A stretch of DNA of 64,000 nucleotides, taken from assembly GCA_023091735.1 (NCBI GenBank), contig JALKBU010000031.1, positions 1 through 64,000 of the forward strand. The letters are read 5' to 3'. Within the stretch, counting starts at the first letter, position 1, and each line of letters begins with the position of its first letter. Both the position numbers and the translations under genes were made by a program. Shown one piece after another: positions 18,133-27,717 of the stretch. The notes beneath the pieces are model-generated. The model had not been told where the DNA came from, did no database searches, and was given only the letters and a program-made list of their open reading frames with translations. Source of the stretch: Trichomonas tenax. Lineage: Eukaryota; Parabasalia; Trichomonadida; Trichomonadidae.

Positions 18133-20910
18133 TTAGTCTCGTCTCATGTCACTTGGATCGTTGGATCCTAAGTCATCCATTGCACCTGAAGAGCTAGATG
18201 TGCTTGAAGTCTTTCTAACCTTTGCCAATGTCTTCAAGTATTGGGCGACTTCATCCTGGTGTCGCTTCATTGCGAGCTTAAGGGGTGTTCTGCCGTTCTT
18301 ATCTTCAGCGTTCAAGTCGATGTCGACTCTCTCTGCAAGCATCCTGACGATCTCGAGGAAACCACACTTAGCAGCTTCGTGGAGTGGTGTTCTATCAACC
18401 TTGGCCGTAACATTAACATTGATTGCCTCCTTTGAGATGAGGTATTCAACCAAGTGAATGTCGTTGTTCCAGACAGCATAGTGAAGTGGCGAAGATCCAT
18501 GCTTGTCCTTGATGTTAATATCAATAGCTGTGACATCGCAGAGAATCTTGACGATATCAAGCTTGGAAAGGAAGACAGCATAATGGAGTGCTGTAACGCC
18601 ATTATTATCCATTGCATTGATCTGTATTCCTTCAGCGCTGGCGAGGAACTTAACGATTGATGGATTTCCGTTTCTTGTAGCGAAGTGAAGAGCAGTTGAT
18701 CCGAACTCATCCTTGCAATTGATATCGATGTTGCCCTGTAACAAGAGAATCATCAAATACATGTTGTTCCACTTTGCAGCCATTCTGAACATTTCCTCTC
18801 TTCTTCTCTCGCTCAAGCCAGTGACGAAGCCTAAGATGAACTTGTTCTGGCCAGCACAGCAGCATGTTGCTGAGATTGGGTCTTTGTTATTTCTGATTGA
18901 GAACTCAGGCATCCTTCTGAGTAAGTATAAGAAGACTGCTTGAGAGCCTTGTGTTGCTGCGAGTTGGAGCGGTAACAATTCTTCTGTACCATAAGTTCCT
19001 TCATCATCACCTGGCTTCAAATCTAAGAAGTAAGATGGCATTGGCTTCATTGGATCGAATTCGAGCTTTCTTATTGCTTTGAGGTCATCGTTCACGATAG
19101 CTCTTGTCAATGGATCTCTGACGAAAGGAAGCGTTCTGTCCTCCTTGAAGTCATGAGCATCGTCCTTCATCAGTTGGATGAAGTTGTCCTTGAAGTCGTG
19201 AAGGAATCTATCCATGTTGCCCATACCATTCTTGCTTCTGTAGTTGAACAACTTCATCTTGAGATAAGCGAATATTTCTTCACTGACTTCCATAACCAAA
19301 TCAGCAAAGAAGTAGAAAACGAGCAAAGCACTCTTGAGATATGTATTGGAAGATCTCAAGAAGTCGATCAATGGGACAACGAACTCCTCCTGGCTGAGTG
19401 TACCAGTGTTGGAGCAGACTCTCAAGAAAGCGATGTAAACAAGTTGCTGGTGGAGTGGATCTGGAGTGTAGAGGGAAGACATGATTGTTGAGAAAACAAA
19501 TTGCTTAAGAACAACACAACCGCTGTCGTGGAGGAACTTGATCAACTTTGCATAAAGCTCCTGGTTCCTCTGCCTGATCTGGACAGCTTTAAGAATGTTC
19601 TGGGCGAGAATCATCGTCTTGTCTTCGTCATCATCATCGAAGCTCAACTCTCTCATTGCGAGTTTTGATGTATCAAAGTTATCCTCGTTGATATTCAACA
19701 ACAAGTTTTGGAGGCCTAAAATTTGGTAAATATCGTTGTGATAGACTGGATCGAGCTTGTTGAGTGTGAAGTAAGTAGCGAGAAGCTGCTTTGCCTCTTC
19801 TACATTCTTACCTGCTGCTTGGATGAGGAACTCAAGTGCTTCATCTTCTGTAGCCTCAGAATTCTTGTGGTTGAAGAGCCACTTACCCCATATATACTGT
19901 GCCTCGGCGTGGCCTCTCTCTGCAGCAGACTTCAAGAAAGCGATTTGTGTTGGGTTCTTCGGCTCCTCGTAGTTCGGTGGAGGGATGTCTTCATCTACAG
20001 CAGCTGTAGATGTCTGAGAATTCAACGCTGTGGATCCACGTGTGTGAGAAACTGATCTTGTGAATGTTCTCGTCGATGCCCTGTTCGTAGATTTCTTCTT
20101 CTTCGGACGGGCTTCGTCAATAACAAGCTTGTAGAAGTTGAACGCGTCCCGACCCTCTCCGATGTCGGCATTGAGCCATGTTTGATCGAACTTTTCATTT
20201 TCGTTAATAGGGACCAAAAGCTGGTGAATAAGATGCGACATCGCAATTAAGAAGTCGTGGAGCTGTGGGAATGGACATTTCTCGAATTGGTCAGCAATCT
20301 CAAGAATTTCTTCGCGTGTCATGTTGTCGAAACTGTTTCTCTTGATGAAGCCAATGGCATCAAGTCCGCAAAATGCTGAAGCGTTGTAGCAAAGACGAAC
20401 AATTTGGTTTGCAGATAATTTTCCTGGATAAGCTGCGATCATTCTCTCGATTGTCTCGAATGAGAGTGTAGCAAACTTCGGACATTCAATATAGCGTGGA
20501 AGATTGCTTGTAATAATGACTTCGAGGGGTTGATGATTGAAATTAGTATCTAAAAGTGAAATATAAAGTCCAATGATTTCATTAGGGTTTGCTTTGGTAT
20601 TAATCAGTTCTTCTATCTGTGTTATTAAGAGTTTTGAGTCCCATTGATCGGAAATCAAAAGCAAATCAACCAACGCACGTGGTGAGGCGGCAACAGAGTT
20701 CATTTGCAGGGCATATATATATGTTTCAAATGCTGGTTCGCTGAAATCATCGTTTATGATGCATTTTACTGGATTTGCGCGAAAATATTGTGCAAAAACA
20801 CGTGAATATTGCATTGCAGGGAGGGGATCGAGTTTGTATTTGTAACCGTTGTGGACAATAGTGTAAGATTCAGCATTGTAAAGATTGTCGTCATCATCTA
20901 ACAACAACAT
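18133..20910 (-). CDS. BTB-like / Sel1 / ankyrin repeat protein
   Basis: 925 residues. An N-terminal degenerate BTB fold (about 10-115: VHNGYKYKLDPLPAMQYSRV then FAQYFR) and a BACK-like helical part are followed by a disordered Ser/Thr/Arg linker near 270-310. Sel1-type helical pairs follow (about 320-385: SAAERGHAEAQYIWGKWLF), then a helical region. The end has at least five ankyrin repeats (about 735-900), with clear G-(S/R)-(T/S)-(A/P)-L-H(F/Y)A motifs. BTB or Sel1 linked to ankyrin repeats is common in trichomonads, which carry very large ankyrin families. Role: protein scaffold, possibly a substrate adaptor. The C-terminal tail is Ser-rich. Confidence 0.85.
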   Translation of the reverse strand: MLLLDDDDNLYNAESYTIVHNGYKYKLDPLPAMQYSRVFAQYFRANPVKCIINDDFSEPAFETYIYALQMNSVAASPRALVDLLLISDQWDSKLLITQIEELINTKANPNEIIGLYISLLDTNFNHQPLEVIITSNLPRYIECPKFATLSFETIERMIAAYPGKLSANQIVRLCYNASAFCGLDAIGFIKRNSFDNMTREEILEIADQFEKCPFPQLHDFLIAMSHLIHQLLVPINENEKFDQTWLNADIGEGRDAFNFYKLVIDEARPKKKKSTNRASTRTFTRSVSHTRGSTALNSQTSTAAVDEDIPPPNYEEPKNPTQIAFLKSAAERGHAEAQYIWGKWLFNHKNSEATEDEALEFLIQAAGKNVEEAKQLLATYFTLNKLDPVYHNDIYQILGLQNLLLNINEDNFDTSKLAMRELSFDDDDEDKTMILAQNILKAVQIRQRNQELYAKLIKFLHDSGCVVLKQFVFSTIMSSLYTPDPLHQQLVYIAFLRVCSNTGTLSQEEFVVPLIDFLRSSNTYLKSALLVFYFFADLVMEVSEEIFAYLKMKLFNYRSKNGMGNMDRFLHDFKDNFIQLMKDDAHDFKEDRTLPFVRDPLTRAIVNDDLKAIRKLEFDPMKPMPSYFLDLKPGDDEGTYGTEELLPLQLAATQGSQAVFLYLLRRMPEFSIRNNKDPISATCCCAGQNKFILGFVTGLSERRREEMFRMAAKWNNMYLMILLLQGNIDINCKDEFGSTALHFATRNGNPSIVKFLASAEGIQINAMDNNGVTALHYAVFLSKLDIVKILCDVTAIDINIKDKHGSSPLHYAVWNNDIHLVEYLISKEAINVNVTAKVDRTPLHEAAKCGFLEIVRMLAERVDIDLNAEDKNGRTPLKLAMKRHQDEVAQYLKTLAKVRKTSSTSSSSGAMDDLGSNDPSDMRRD

Positions 20911-21639
20911 TTTTTATTTAACTGAAGTTAACGACTTTTCGGTCTTTGCGTCATTAGGTCACATATTGAATAAATTTTAACATCCACTGATTAAAATAGT
21001 CCAAATCAGACTATTTGTGAAATTATTTGAAACTTGTAAAATTTTTATTGTAGATTTAGATACTGTATCGTATGTTTTCACTTAGGACATACTCGAAATA
21101 AAGTTATTTTTGATTTTCCAAGTACTTTACACATAATTGAAAAATGTTTGTTACTTTTAAACTGATCTAGATTTTTCGTTTTCTTGGTTACATCGCCTTA
21201 ATTTTGAATGAACGAATGAATTATTGGAAACATTGTTCAAATAATAGATTATATGACACATGTCTGAAAATTTGAAGATGTTTATATTCAATTTGTGAAT
21301 GAAATATGAAAACTTAACAACAAGCAGGAATCTGAATTCGAGATCATAAATCATGTAGATTTTTTTCACTGCCATCACGACTCCAATTAAACGGATTGAC
21401 GACTCTTCAAAATTTCCCGCCAAAATTGGTGGTTGAAATATGCATAATTAAACATAAAGAAACCATACACAATAAGTGGTCCCTTTAAACATATTCTTAT
21501 TTAAAAATGCTCAAAAGATTGAATTTTATCAAAAAGAATATTGAAATTAGAGTAGAAATGTTAGGCAAATTCAGTAGAAGGAAAAATATTGTCATTGTCA
21601 ATGTAAACAATAGATAGACTTTATAATATACATAATTTT
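20911..21639. other. AT-rich spacer, no gene seen
   Basis: Between the BTB/ankyrin gene (upstream side) and the 3' end of a Myb gene. No convincing open frame on either strand. Confidence 0.6.
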
Positions 21640-22095
21640 TCACTCGTCAGAAGCTGTCGAAGAAGAAGTTGGACTCTTGTTCAGTCTCCGCTCAAGGACG
21701 AAGTAGCGGTTCCTAAGTGAGTTATCTGATCTATTAACGAAGAATTTGGAGATTTTTCTCCACTTCGGACCAAGCTCTTTAAACTTGGTGATAAGGAGCT
21801 CATCCTCTTGCGGTGACCAAGGGTCGTTACGCAAGTATGGATTCAGGTAATTATTCCATCTCTCTCTGCATTGTCTTGCATTTCTCGTCTTCATCATCGC
21901 TGCGACTTCATTCCAGTTGGCACAGCGCCTCGATGTGACAATCCTGTACAACATGACGTCCTCTTCATATGCGAACTTCAGCTTCTTTGAGTGATCTTTC
22001 TTGGTCTCAAAGGTCAGGGGCAGTTCGAGGACTCTCTGGTCCGGGACGTGCATAAGAAGTGTCTTTATCGAGGGTATAGAGAATGAGCCCTCCAT
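21640..22095 (-). CDS. two-repeat Myb DNA-binding protein
   Basis: 151 residues from the ATG at 22095 (an in-frame GTG one codon earlier is ignored). Two tandem Myb/SANT repeats occupy about residues 40-140: the first with NWNEVAAMM, RNARQCRERWNNYLNPYLRN, the second with WSPQEDELLITKFKELGPKW and NSLRNRYFVLERR. The N-terminal 35 residues carry no motif and the tail is Ser/Thr-rich. Trichomonads use many short R2R3-like Myb proteins as gene-specific and core-promoter factors; the M3-binding protein of T. vaginalis is one. A nuclear DNA-binding role is well supported; the target is unknown. Confidence 0.9.
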   Translation of the reverse strand: MEGSFSIPSIKTLLMHVPDQRVLELPLTFETKKDHSKKLKFAYEEDVMLYRIVTSRRCANWNEVAAMMKTRNARQCRERWNNYLNPYLRNDPWSPQEDELLITKFKELGPKWRKISKFFVNRSDNSLRNRYFVLERRLNKSPTSSSTASDE

Positions 22096-22451
22096 CACAA
22101 TGTGAATGTGAAGACAAAAAAGAGAGAAGCCAGCAAAGAGTTAAAAAATTAGAATAAAATTTCGAGATTTTCTGACACTTTACATTATCATCGTTTTTTC
22201 TATATTGCATTGTTCGATAATGCATTATATGTATTCACTATTTTTCGAATTGTTTTCCAGAAATACGAACTAGAGTAGGGTTATTTTAATGGTTTTTTGT
22301 TTTTAAGTAGTTCTTTAAATAGCCACTCAGATGCTGAATATAAATGTATCACAAGTTTTGAAACATATTTGATATTTTCAAATTCAATTTCTTGAATTGA
22401 GGCTTTCATCCAAAAGAGTAAAGATAGGTTAAATGCATGATAGAAATATGT
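22096..22451. other. promoter-side spacer of Myb gene
   Basis: The stretch upstream of the Myb gene holds AAGTGTCAGA on the minus strand (22171-22180 on plus), a form of the recurrent motif, about 80 bases from the ATG. Otherwise plain AT-rich DNA. Confidence 0.4.
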
Positions 22452-23552
22452 TTAAAATATGCACTTATAGAAAGAATCAACAACTAAATTTCTCAATTTG
22501 GTGAATTTGAAGACTTCGCCGCCAAATATTTTGAGGACTTTTCCATTGTATATAATCCTCATTGTCATGTCATTGTATAGTTCAAAAATTAAGTAAGATC
22601 TATAAGGAGGTATTGAGGTCTTGAAAGGAAAGCCGAGCTTGGTCATTAATCCTACTAACGTCGCATCGTGTGCTGAGAACAAAGCGAATTTGGTCTTTTT
22701 CTCTCCTGCAATAACTTCATTAAAATGCTCAAAAATTGTTCTAAATGTAGATCCGCTCATCTCATTCGGGTATTTCTCTGCGAGCCCTCCTGAATAATAA
22801 ACAGTATCATTCATAGCTAATTCGAGCATTTCGTCTGATATGATAGAAGGAATCGCCTGGTTGGAACAGATGAATGAGTACATCCAATCTCCAAGCCACA
22901 TCCAGTTTTGATCGTCAGGCTGGAGATTTAAATAATCATAAAGAATTTTTTGCTTTTCAAGTGAATTTTTTGCTCTCTCTTTGTACTCCGGTGTAGAAAT
23001 AAACTCGCTATATGCATCCTGCATGTCCTTACAGCTGTATGGATCAGGATTCAGTGGTTCAGTTCCTGGAGCACCAGTTAAATAAGTAATAACCTCCTTG
23101 TGAGTGGAATTAGGGTACATTCCATGAATGAACGACATCAATGAGCGTTTGCAGCGACTAGATTGAGAAGATCTTAGATAAATTTCAAATGGGTCAAATT
23201 CATCCCTCAAAAACTTGAGATTATCAACATAATGCTTTCTAAAGTGCTCACCAAGTTGTCTGTGTTGTTCCATTCCTTCAACAAGTAAATCTCCTGAATC
23301 ACAACTCGGCTTGAACTGTGTGCAATCAAGCGACTTCTTGTACGACCTGTATTGAGGCCCAGAGTTGGGTTCATCTGGAGGTGCGATTGCATCTTTACTG
23401 TCGCAAATCCAAGTTCCTGTTTCGTTTTCTAGGGCCCATGCATCAATTGGGGCTCTAGCACCGTGCCTGACAACTGTAAGAACTGTGAGGAGGCTGTTTG
23501 GAAGAGGTGGCAGCCTTTCTAGTGTTGATACGCATTCTATGCCACGAGTCAT
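22452..23552 (-). CDS. histidine acid phosphatase
   Basis: 366 residues starting at the ATG at 23552 (an upstream in-frame GTG is not used). The active-site RHGARAP motif (about residues 29-35) supplies the nucleophilic His, and the C-terminal partner HD motif occurs in FALFSAHDATLVGL. Conserved Cys residues (CDSKD, CTQFKPSC, CKRS) could form disulphides. Branch-2 histidine phosphatases hydrolyse phosphate monoesters, including lysophospholipids, phytate and phosphoproteins. No clear signal peptide precedes the motif, although most relatives are secreted or lysosomal, so cytosolic or unconventional targeting is possible. The ACP6/PXYLP1 branch is the likelier match. Confidence 0.92.
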   Translation of the reverse strand: MTRGIECVSTLERLPPLPNSLLTVLTVVRHGARAPIDAWALENETGTWICDSKDAIAPPDEPNSGPQYRSYKKSLDCTQFKPSCDSGDLLVEGMEQHRQLGEHFRKHYVDNLKFLRDEFDPFEIYLRSSQSSRCKRSLMSFIHGMYPNSTHKEVITYLTGAPGTEPLNPDPYSCKDMQDAYSEFISTPEYKERAKNSLEKQKILYDYLNLQPDDQNWMWLGDWMYSFICSNQAIPSIISDEMLELAMNDTVYYSGGLAEKYPNEMSGSTFRTIFEHFNEVIAGEKKTKFALFSAHDATLVGLMTKLGFPFKTSIPPYRSYLIFELYNDMTMRIIYNGKVLKIFGGEVFKFTKLRNLVVDSFYKCIF

Positions 23553-24609
23553 TTTATTTTGAAATGTAAAATATTTATGGAGGCACACTGGATTTTTTTC
23601 CTATCGTCGCGAAAGTCCGGATTTTACGATAAAGAACCTTAAACGCTCTTTTTGGAAAATAATGACTATCTGATCCTTGCAATGTGCGCAAATATCAGAA
23701 AACCACGAGCCCAAATGCTGATATTATTTACAAAGGTCTTTCACATATATATAGAATTGTATATTTGATATTTGCATTATATTTTGTTGATACTTTGATA
23801 ATGTGTTTAGCATATGTACTGCTTGTAGTTTTAATGATAATTCATGCTATATAATGTGTTTTTTCTAAAAATGAAATTGAGCATTTTTTATATAGTGAAT
23901 ATATATGTATGTATGGCATTGTAAGATTTGCTATTCAGTGATGTAAACATGTTTCCAATGTGTTTTAAAGATAGAAGTGAGTTCGAGCAATTAAGATTTA
24001 CAAAATTCATTTTAATTTAGATAATATTGGTTTATCAATTGTGTATCTTGAATTTTGATATCAGATAAAGTGATTTGTAGAAGTAAACTCAATATATATG
24101 AATTTCTTGACGATTCAATATGTGATTTGGGAGATAAAACGTTGCTAATAATGTTTAAGTTCACATTTCAATATTCACATATGTTGGATGATAGTACTAT
24201 GAAAATATTTTATACAAATAGACATTGCATGTCATGATGTGCTATGATCAAAAGTGACTTGTCTTCAATGTAAAAACATCATCATAGAAAGCCCCATGAT
24301 TGATATACATCCATATTAACAATGTGTAATGTATTCCATTATATGTGCATAATCTATTCAATATATTTTCATATTATTTTATCATCCATACAGATATATA
24401 TGCATTGCAAAACTTGTCCGACAAATCAAAATAAACAAAGAAAAAAAAATTAAAAAGATTAAAATGTAAACTCAGAAACCGTTATTTTAAAAATGCTGTA
24501 AATTATGATTGCATTCGATTCAGAATCAATTATAAAAGTTATTTACTGATTTAGATTCGTAAAATCTCTTATTTTTGAATCAAAAAGCAGGTTTTTATTT
24601 TTTGCTTAT

Positions 24610-24618
24610 GCATTTGCG
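24610..24618. repeat. 9-bp direct repeat flanking element, left copy
   Basis: GCATTTGCG sits immediately left of the element and recurs at 25650-25658 immediately right of it. Nine-base duplications are typical of Mutator-type insertion. Confidence 0.5.
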
Positions 24619-25649
24619 GGCTCCACTTTTTTTCTCGTTGACCTTTTTGAGTTTTGCGATTTTTAACGAGTAAACCCCATTCCTGGACGAATCTGATGAA
24701 ACATTTACGTGCTTTTTAGTGTGCTGATTCTAGTGGTGCAATCTGTTTCATGATCTTAGCAAGGTATTACTTAATCATGATATGATTACAAACAGAAATC
24801 CATTACAAATCATTAATTGGCATCTGTTCTGAATCTCTTTGATGATTATAACAAATACATCTCACTATTATAGCGTTCGCTCGCTTATTTTTGCTAGAGT
24901 TCCCCTAGAAAAATCAAAAAATAGAAAAGAAAAAATACGTTATGCACAGGAGTCAAACGGCATTCCTTTGCCCATACATCGAGCATACCTAAAGTTATGC
25001 TACCTAAAGTTCACATTAAATTTGCTCATTGGGAACATTACATATCAAATTTTAGACTTTACATGACAAATATCAGTCATATTTGTCAAAAATAGTGACT
25101 TTCGTTATTTTACATGTCAAAATATGCTGAAATCTCATTGAGGCATTGAGATCCTCAAGATAAAAAGTCAAGCAAATGCTATAAACATACTCAGCACCCC
25201 TGAAAAGCACCAATTTCTTATTAAAGTCAATGGAAATACTAAATAAGTTAAATTACTGCTTTTTTAAAAATACAAAAACAAAGTCTCATATTCTTAAAAT
25301 AATAATCTATAATCACACTGTTTATGAATGTATTAATTATAATTGATTTTGTTAATATATTTATAAATTCTGAGATTTAATATAGGCTACATCTATATTA
25401 TTAACATGCAATTATACCTACAATAGATAAGAGAAGAGCTTCCATCATCTTCCAATACAAGATAGTGTTTGTTTAAGCAAAATAATATTGGTTGAGCGGC
25501 TTGGTCTTTGTTTGCAGAGATATTATTGATACCACTGTAAACAGAACTACAGAAAGGCACGTAAATGTTTTATCAGATCTGATCTATAGGGGGGGTTACT
25601 CGTTAAAAATCGCAAAACTCAAATGAGTAAACGAGAAAAAAAATTCAAG
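24619..25649. mobile_element. non-autonomous element with terminal inverted repeats (Mutator-like)
   Basis: About 1.03 kb. The left end (24628-24675) and the inverted right end (25594-25645) match over about 48 bp with a few differences; the core GAGTTTTGCGATTTTTAACG and following bases are identical. Both sides are flanked by GCATTTGCG. There is no transposase frame inside, so it is MITE-like. The left 173 bp recur at 36015-36192 in front of a HECT gene remnant. Trichomonads carry many Mutator-like elements; the family assignment rests only on the 9-bp duplication and long inverted repeats. Confidence 0.55.
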
Positions 25650-25658
25650 GCATTTGCG
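25650..25658. repeat. 9-bp direct repeat flanking element, right copy
   Basis: GCATTTGCG, identical to 24610-24618. Probable target-site duplication. Confidence 0.5.
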
Positions 25659-25874
25659 TATGTCATATGCGTATAAGCCTTTTTACCCGCATTGGGATTT
25701 TGCGTATCCTTAGCATCTTTAGTTATATATCCAAGTACCCAATTTTTGTGATTTTTTTCGTTTTTCGTGAAATTTGATCCAAAAAGTCTAAAAAGGTCAA
25801 AAATAAATAATCCATTCATCAATATAATACACACAGATTACATATATCCACTAAAATTCGATCTCAGATTCCAT

Positions 25875-26194
25875 TTACAAATCTACATTTTCTACGACTA
25901 TCTGGTAGAATCGAAGAAAATGCGACAAATCGAAATTTTTCACTTCTCGATCTCCATTTACTGCTTTAGCGATCTAATAGCATGACAAACAGATAATTCA
26001 TCAACATCAATTTGCCATTCTATTAGATAAATGAAGCTATCTACGATCTCTAATTATCAGTTATTAAATATCATCAAAAACGATCAATTTTTGATACAAA
26101 TTCTCCAGATATTCACAATTATGGAGAGGTTGTGCTATAAATTACTCGTTTTTGATGGTATTTTAATATTTTTTATAAAAATTATCGACTTCTG
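25875..26194. repeat. dispersed 320-bp repeat, copy A
   Basis: Diverged copy of 34579-34920. Both begin TTACAAATCTACATTTTCTA, share ATAGCATGACAAACAGATA-type and TGATGG-type blocks, and end TTATCGACTTCTG. The perfect hairpin found in copy B is reduced here to short remnants (CATTTTCTACGAC and GAAGAAAATG). Confidence 0.7.
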
Positions 26195-26313
26195 ATAATA
26201 AAAAAGATGATATTTCATTAAGCAACATTTACATAATCAAAATATGCTCTATTTGATTACATATTGCTTTAATCTTTATTGAAGATTATAATAACTTTGG
26301 AAGTGAAGTTTTT

Positions 26314-27618
26314 CTAGTTCATAAGTTCAAAGAGTTTGGTTGTAATTTCATGGAAGTTACCTTCGTAGCCGCAAATGATTTCTTCCATGTCAATAGCTCC
26401 ATTGATTCTTTCTATATAGTTATGATCAACAATTTTGAGAATGTTTACGATTTTCAATATTGCCATCAAAATGTGTTCATTCACTCTCATGCTGTTTCCA
26501 ATTTCGAGGACGTTGTAATAAAACACCAACATATCATCGAAACGTATTATAAACTGATCTAAATCAGAGCTGACAATCATTAGAATAAGTTGAGATATAA
26601 TTGATGCTGCATGCTGCTTATAAGGAACACTAAGATCGTAGGCTAATATAAAATTTCGAGTAAAGTCATCAAACATTTGTATTAATGGCAAGCCTTTAGG
26701 ATTCTTCTCTAAAATCCTGTCTATAACTTTTAAACCTAAAAGTTTGGCCGTGTGACTTCCTCCATTGAAGATATTTTCCATAACATTCCCGAAACATGAA
26801 ATATCAAAATAATTGTAGTCTTTAAATAAAATCAATAGACACCTTAGAGCTATGCATACATGCTCATGTAGTGATGACCCAATTATTTGGTTCAAAATAT
26901 TGAAATCAAAAAAGTTGATAAAAAAGTTTCCATTGTGTTGATTGGATAGAAGAGAAATAATGATATTTAAGGCAATTTTTGATGTGTCATCATGATTGAT
27001 AAACATTTGAATTGGAGTTATAATATTTGATTTTTCTAAATCGAAAAACAGAAAATTTGAAATCCTCCTGTAGAATATTCCAAGTGATCTTGCGTATTCA
27101 GGTGTGCAATCATTAAGATTTTGATTTAAAGCATTGAAATTAATGTGTAAATATATATATTCTTTGTATGCATTATCACACCGTATTATTAAATTGTCTA
27201 TTACTGCTATAGCTGTGTGAATATTTGTGTTATTAATCCAATATAGAACAGTATCTAATATTTCTTCATTTTGGAATATGATATTCAATGGAGGAGGTTG
27301 TGCAGTGAGATTTATCATGAAATTGAAGTAATTTTCTAAAATAGGATTCAAATCTATATGATTTAAAGCAATAATAATGTCTCTGAACAGGGAAACAATC
27401 TCAGAACCATCCAAGATTATATCTTTTAAGTATAAAATGTACTTAATTTCGTTTAGCAATTGAAACTTTTTTTCTAATCTTTGATTTCCTTGATTCAATT
27501 CAATTTTAAGCTGCTGGAGAAAATCAGTAAGCATAACTGAGCACGAGCTATCTTGATCTTGGCTGGAATTTTCGATGTTACTCCGCTTAATATTGTTTTC
27601 ACCTTCTTTATAATCCAT
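26314..27618 (-). CDS. ARM/HEAT-like alpha-helical protein, trichomonad family
   Basis: 434 residues, rich in Ile, Asn, Leu and Phe, predicted helical end to end after a charged 30-residue N-terminus. Segments such as LFRDIIIALNHIDLNPILEN and HEHVCIALRCLLILFKDY resemble armadillo helices. No enzyme motif, signal peptide or membrane span. Composition and size match the genes at 2582, 45158 and 60436. Start is the first ATG. The gene follows the HMG-box gene on the same strand with about 100 bp between them. Confidence 0.75.
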   Translation of the reverse strand: MDYKEGENNIKRSNIENSSQDQDSSCSVMLTDFLQQLKIELNQGNQRLEKKFQLLNEIKYILYLKDIILDGSEIVSLFRDIIIALNHIDLNPILENYFNFMINLTAQPPPLNIIFQNEEILDTVLYWINNTNIHTAIAVIDNLIIRCDNAYKEYIYLHINFNALNQNLNDCTPEYARSLGIFYRRISNFLFFDLEKSNIITPIQMFINHDDTSKIALNIIISLLSNQHNGNFFINFFDFNILNQIIGSSLHEHVCIALRCLLILFKDYNYFDISCFGNVMENIFNGGSHTAKLLGLKVIDRILEKNPKGLPLIQMFDDFTRNFILAYDLSVPYKQHAASIISQLILMIVSSDLDQFIIRFDDMLVFYYNVLEIGNSMRVNEHILMAILKIVNILKIVDHNYIERINGAIDMEEIICGYEGNFHEITTKLFELMN

Positions 27619-27717
27619 ATGAAATATTACTTTTAAATAAAAGTGTTCTAATCATAAATAACGTCATTGATATAAGAATTGTTTACAAAAAATAAAGATC
27701 TATAAAATTAAAAAAAG

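Larger units (their letters stand above)
23553..26313. other. 2.76-kb repeat-bearing spacer
   Basis: No intact gene. It contains an element with terminal inverted repeats (24619-25649) and a dispersed repeat (25875-26194) that recurs at 34579-34920. The sequence between 23553 and 24600 is plain AT-rich DNA. Confidence 0.7.

Noticed and set aside
19153..19491. Open frames antisense to the BTB/ankyrin gene
   Set aside because: They are mirror frames of a long biased coding region and have no coding character of their own.
24619..25649. Maverick/Polinton element
   Set aside because: The insertion is about 1 kb, has no polymerase, integrase or capsid frame, and has 9-bp rather than 5-6-bp flanking duplications.
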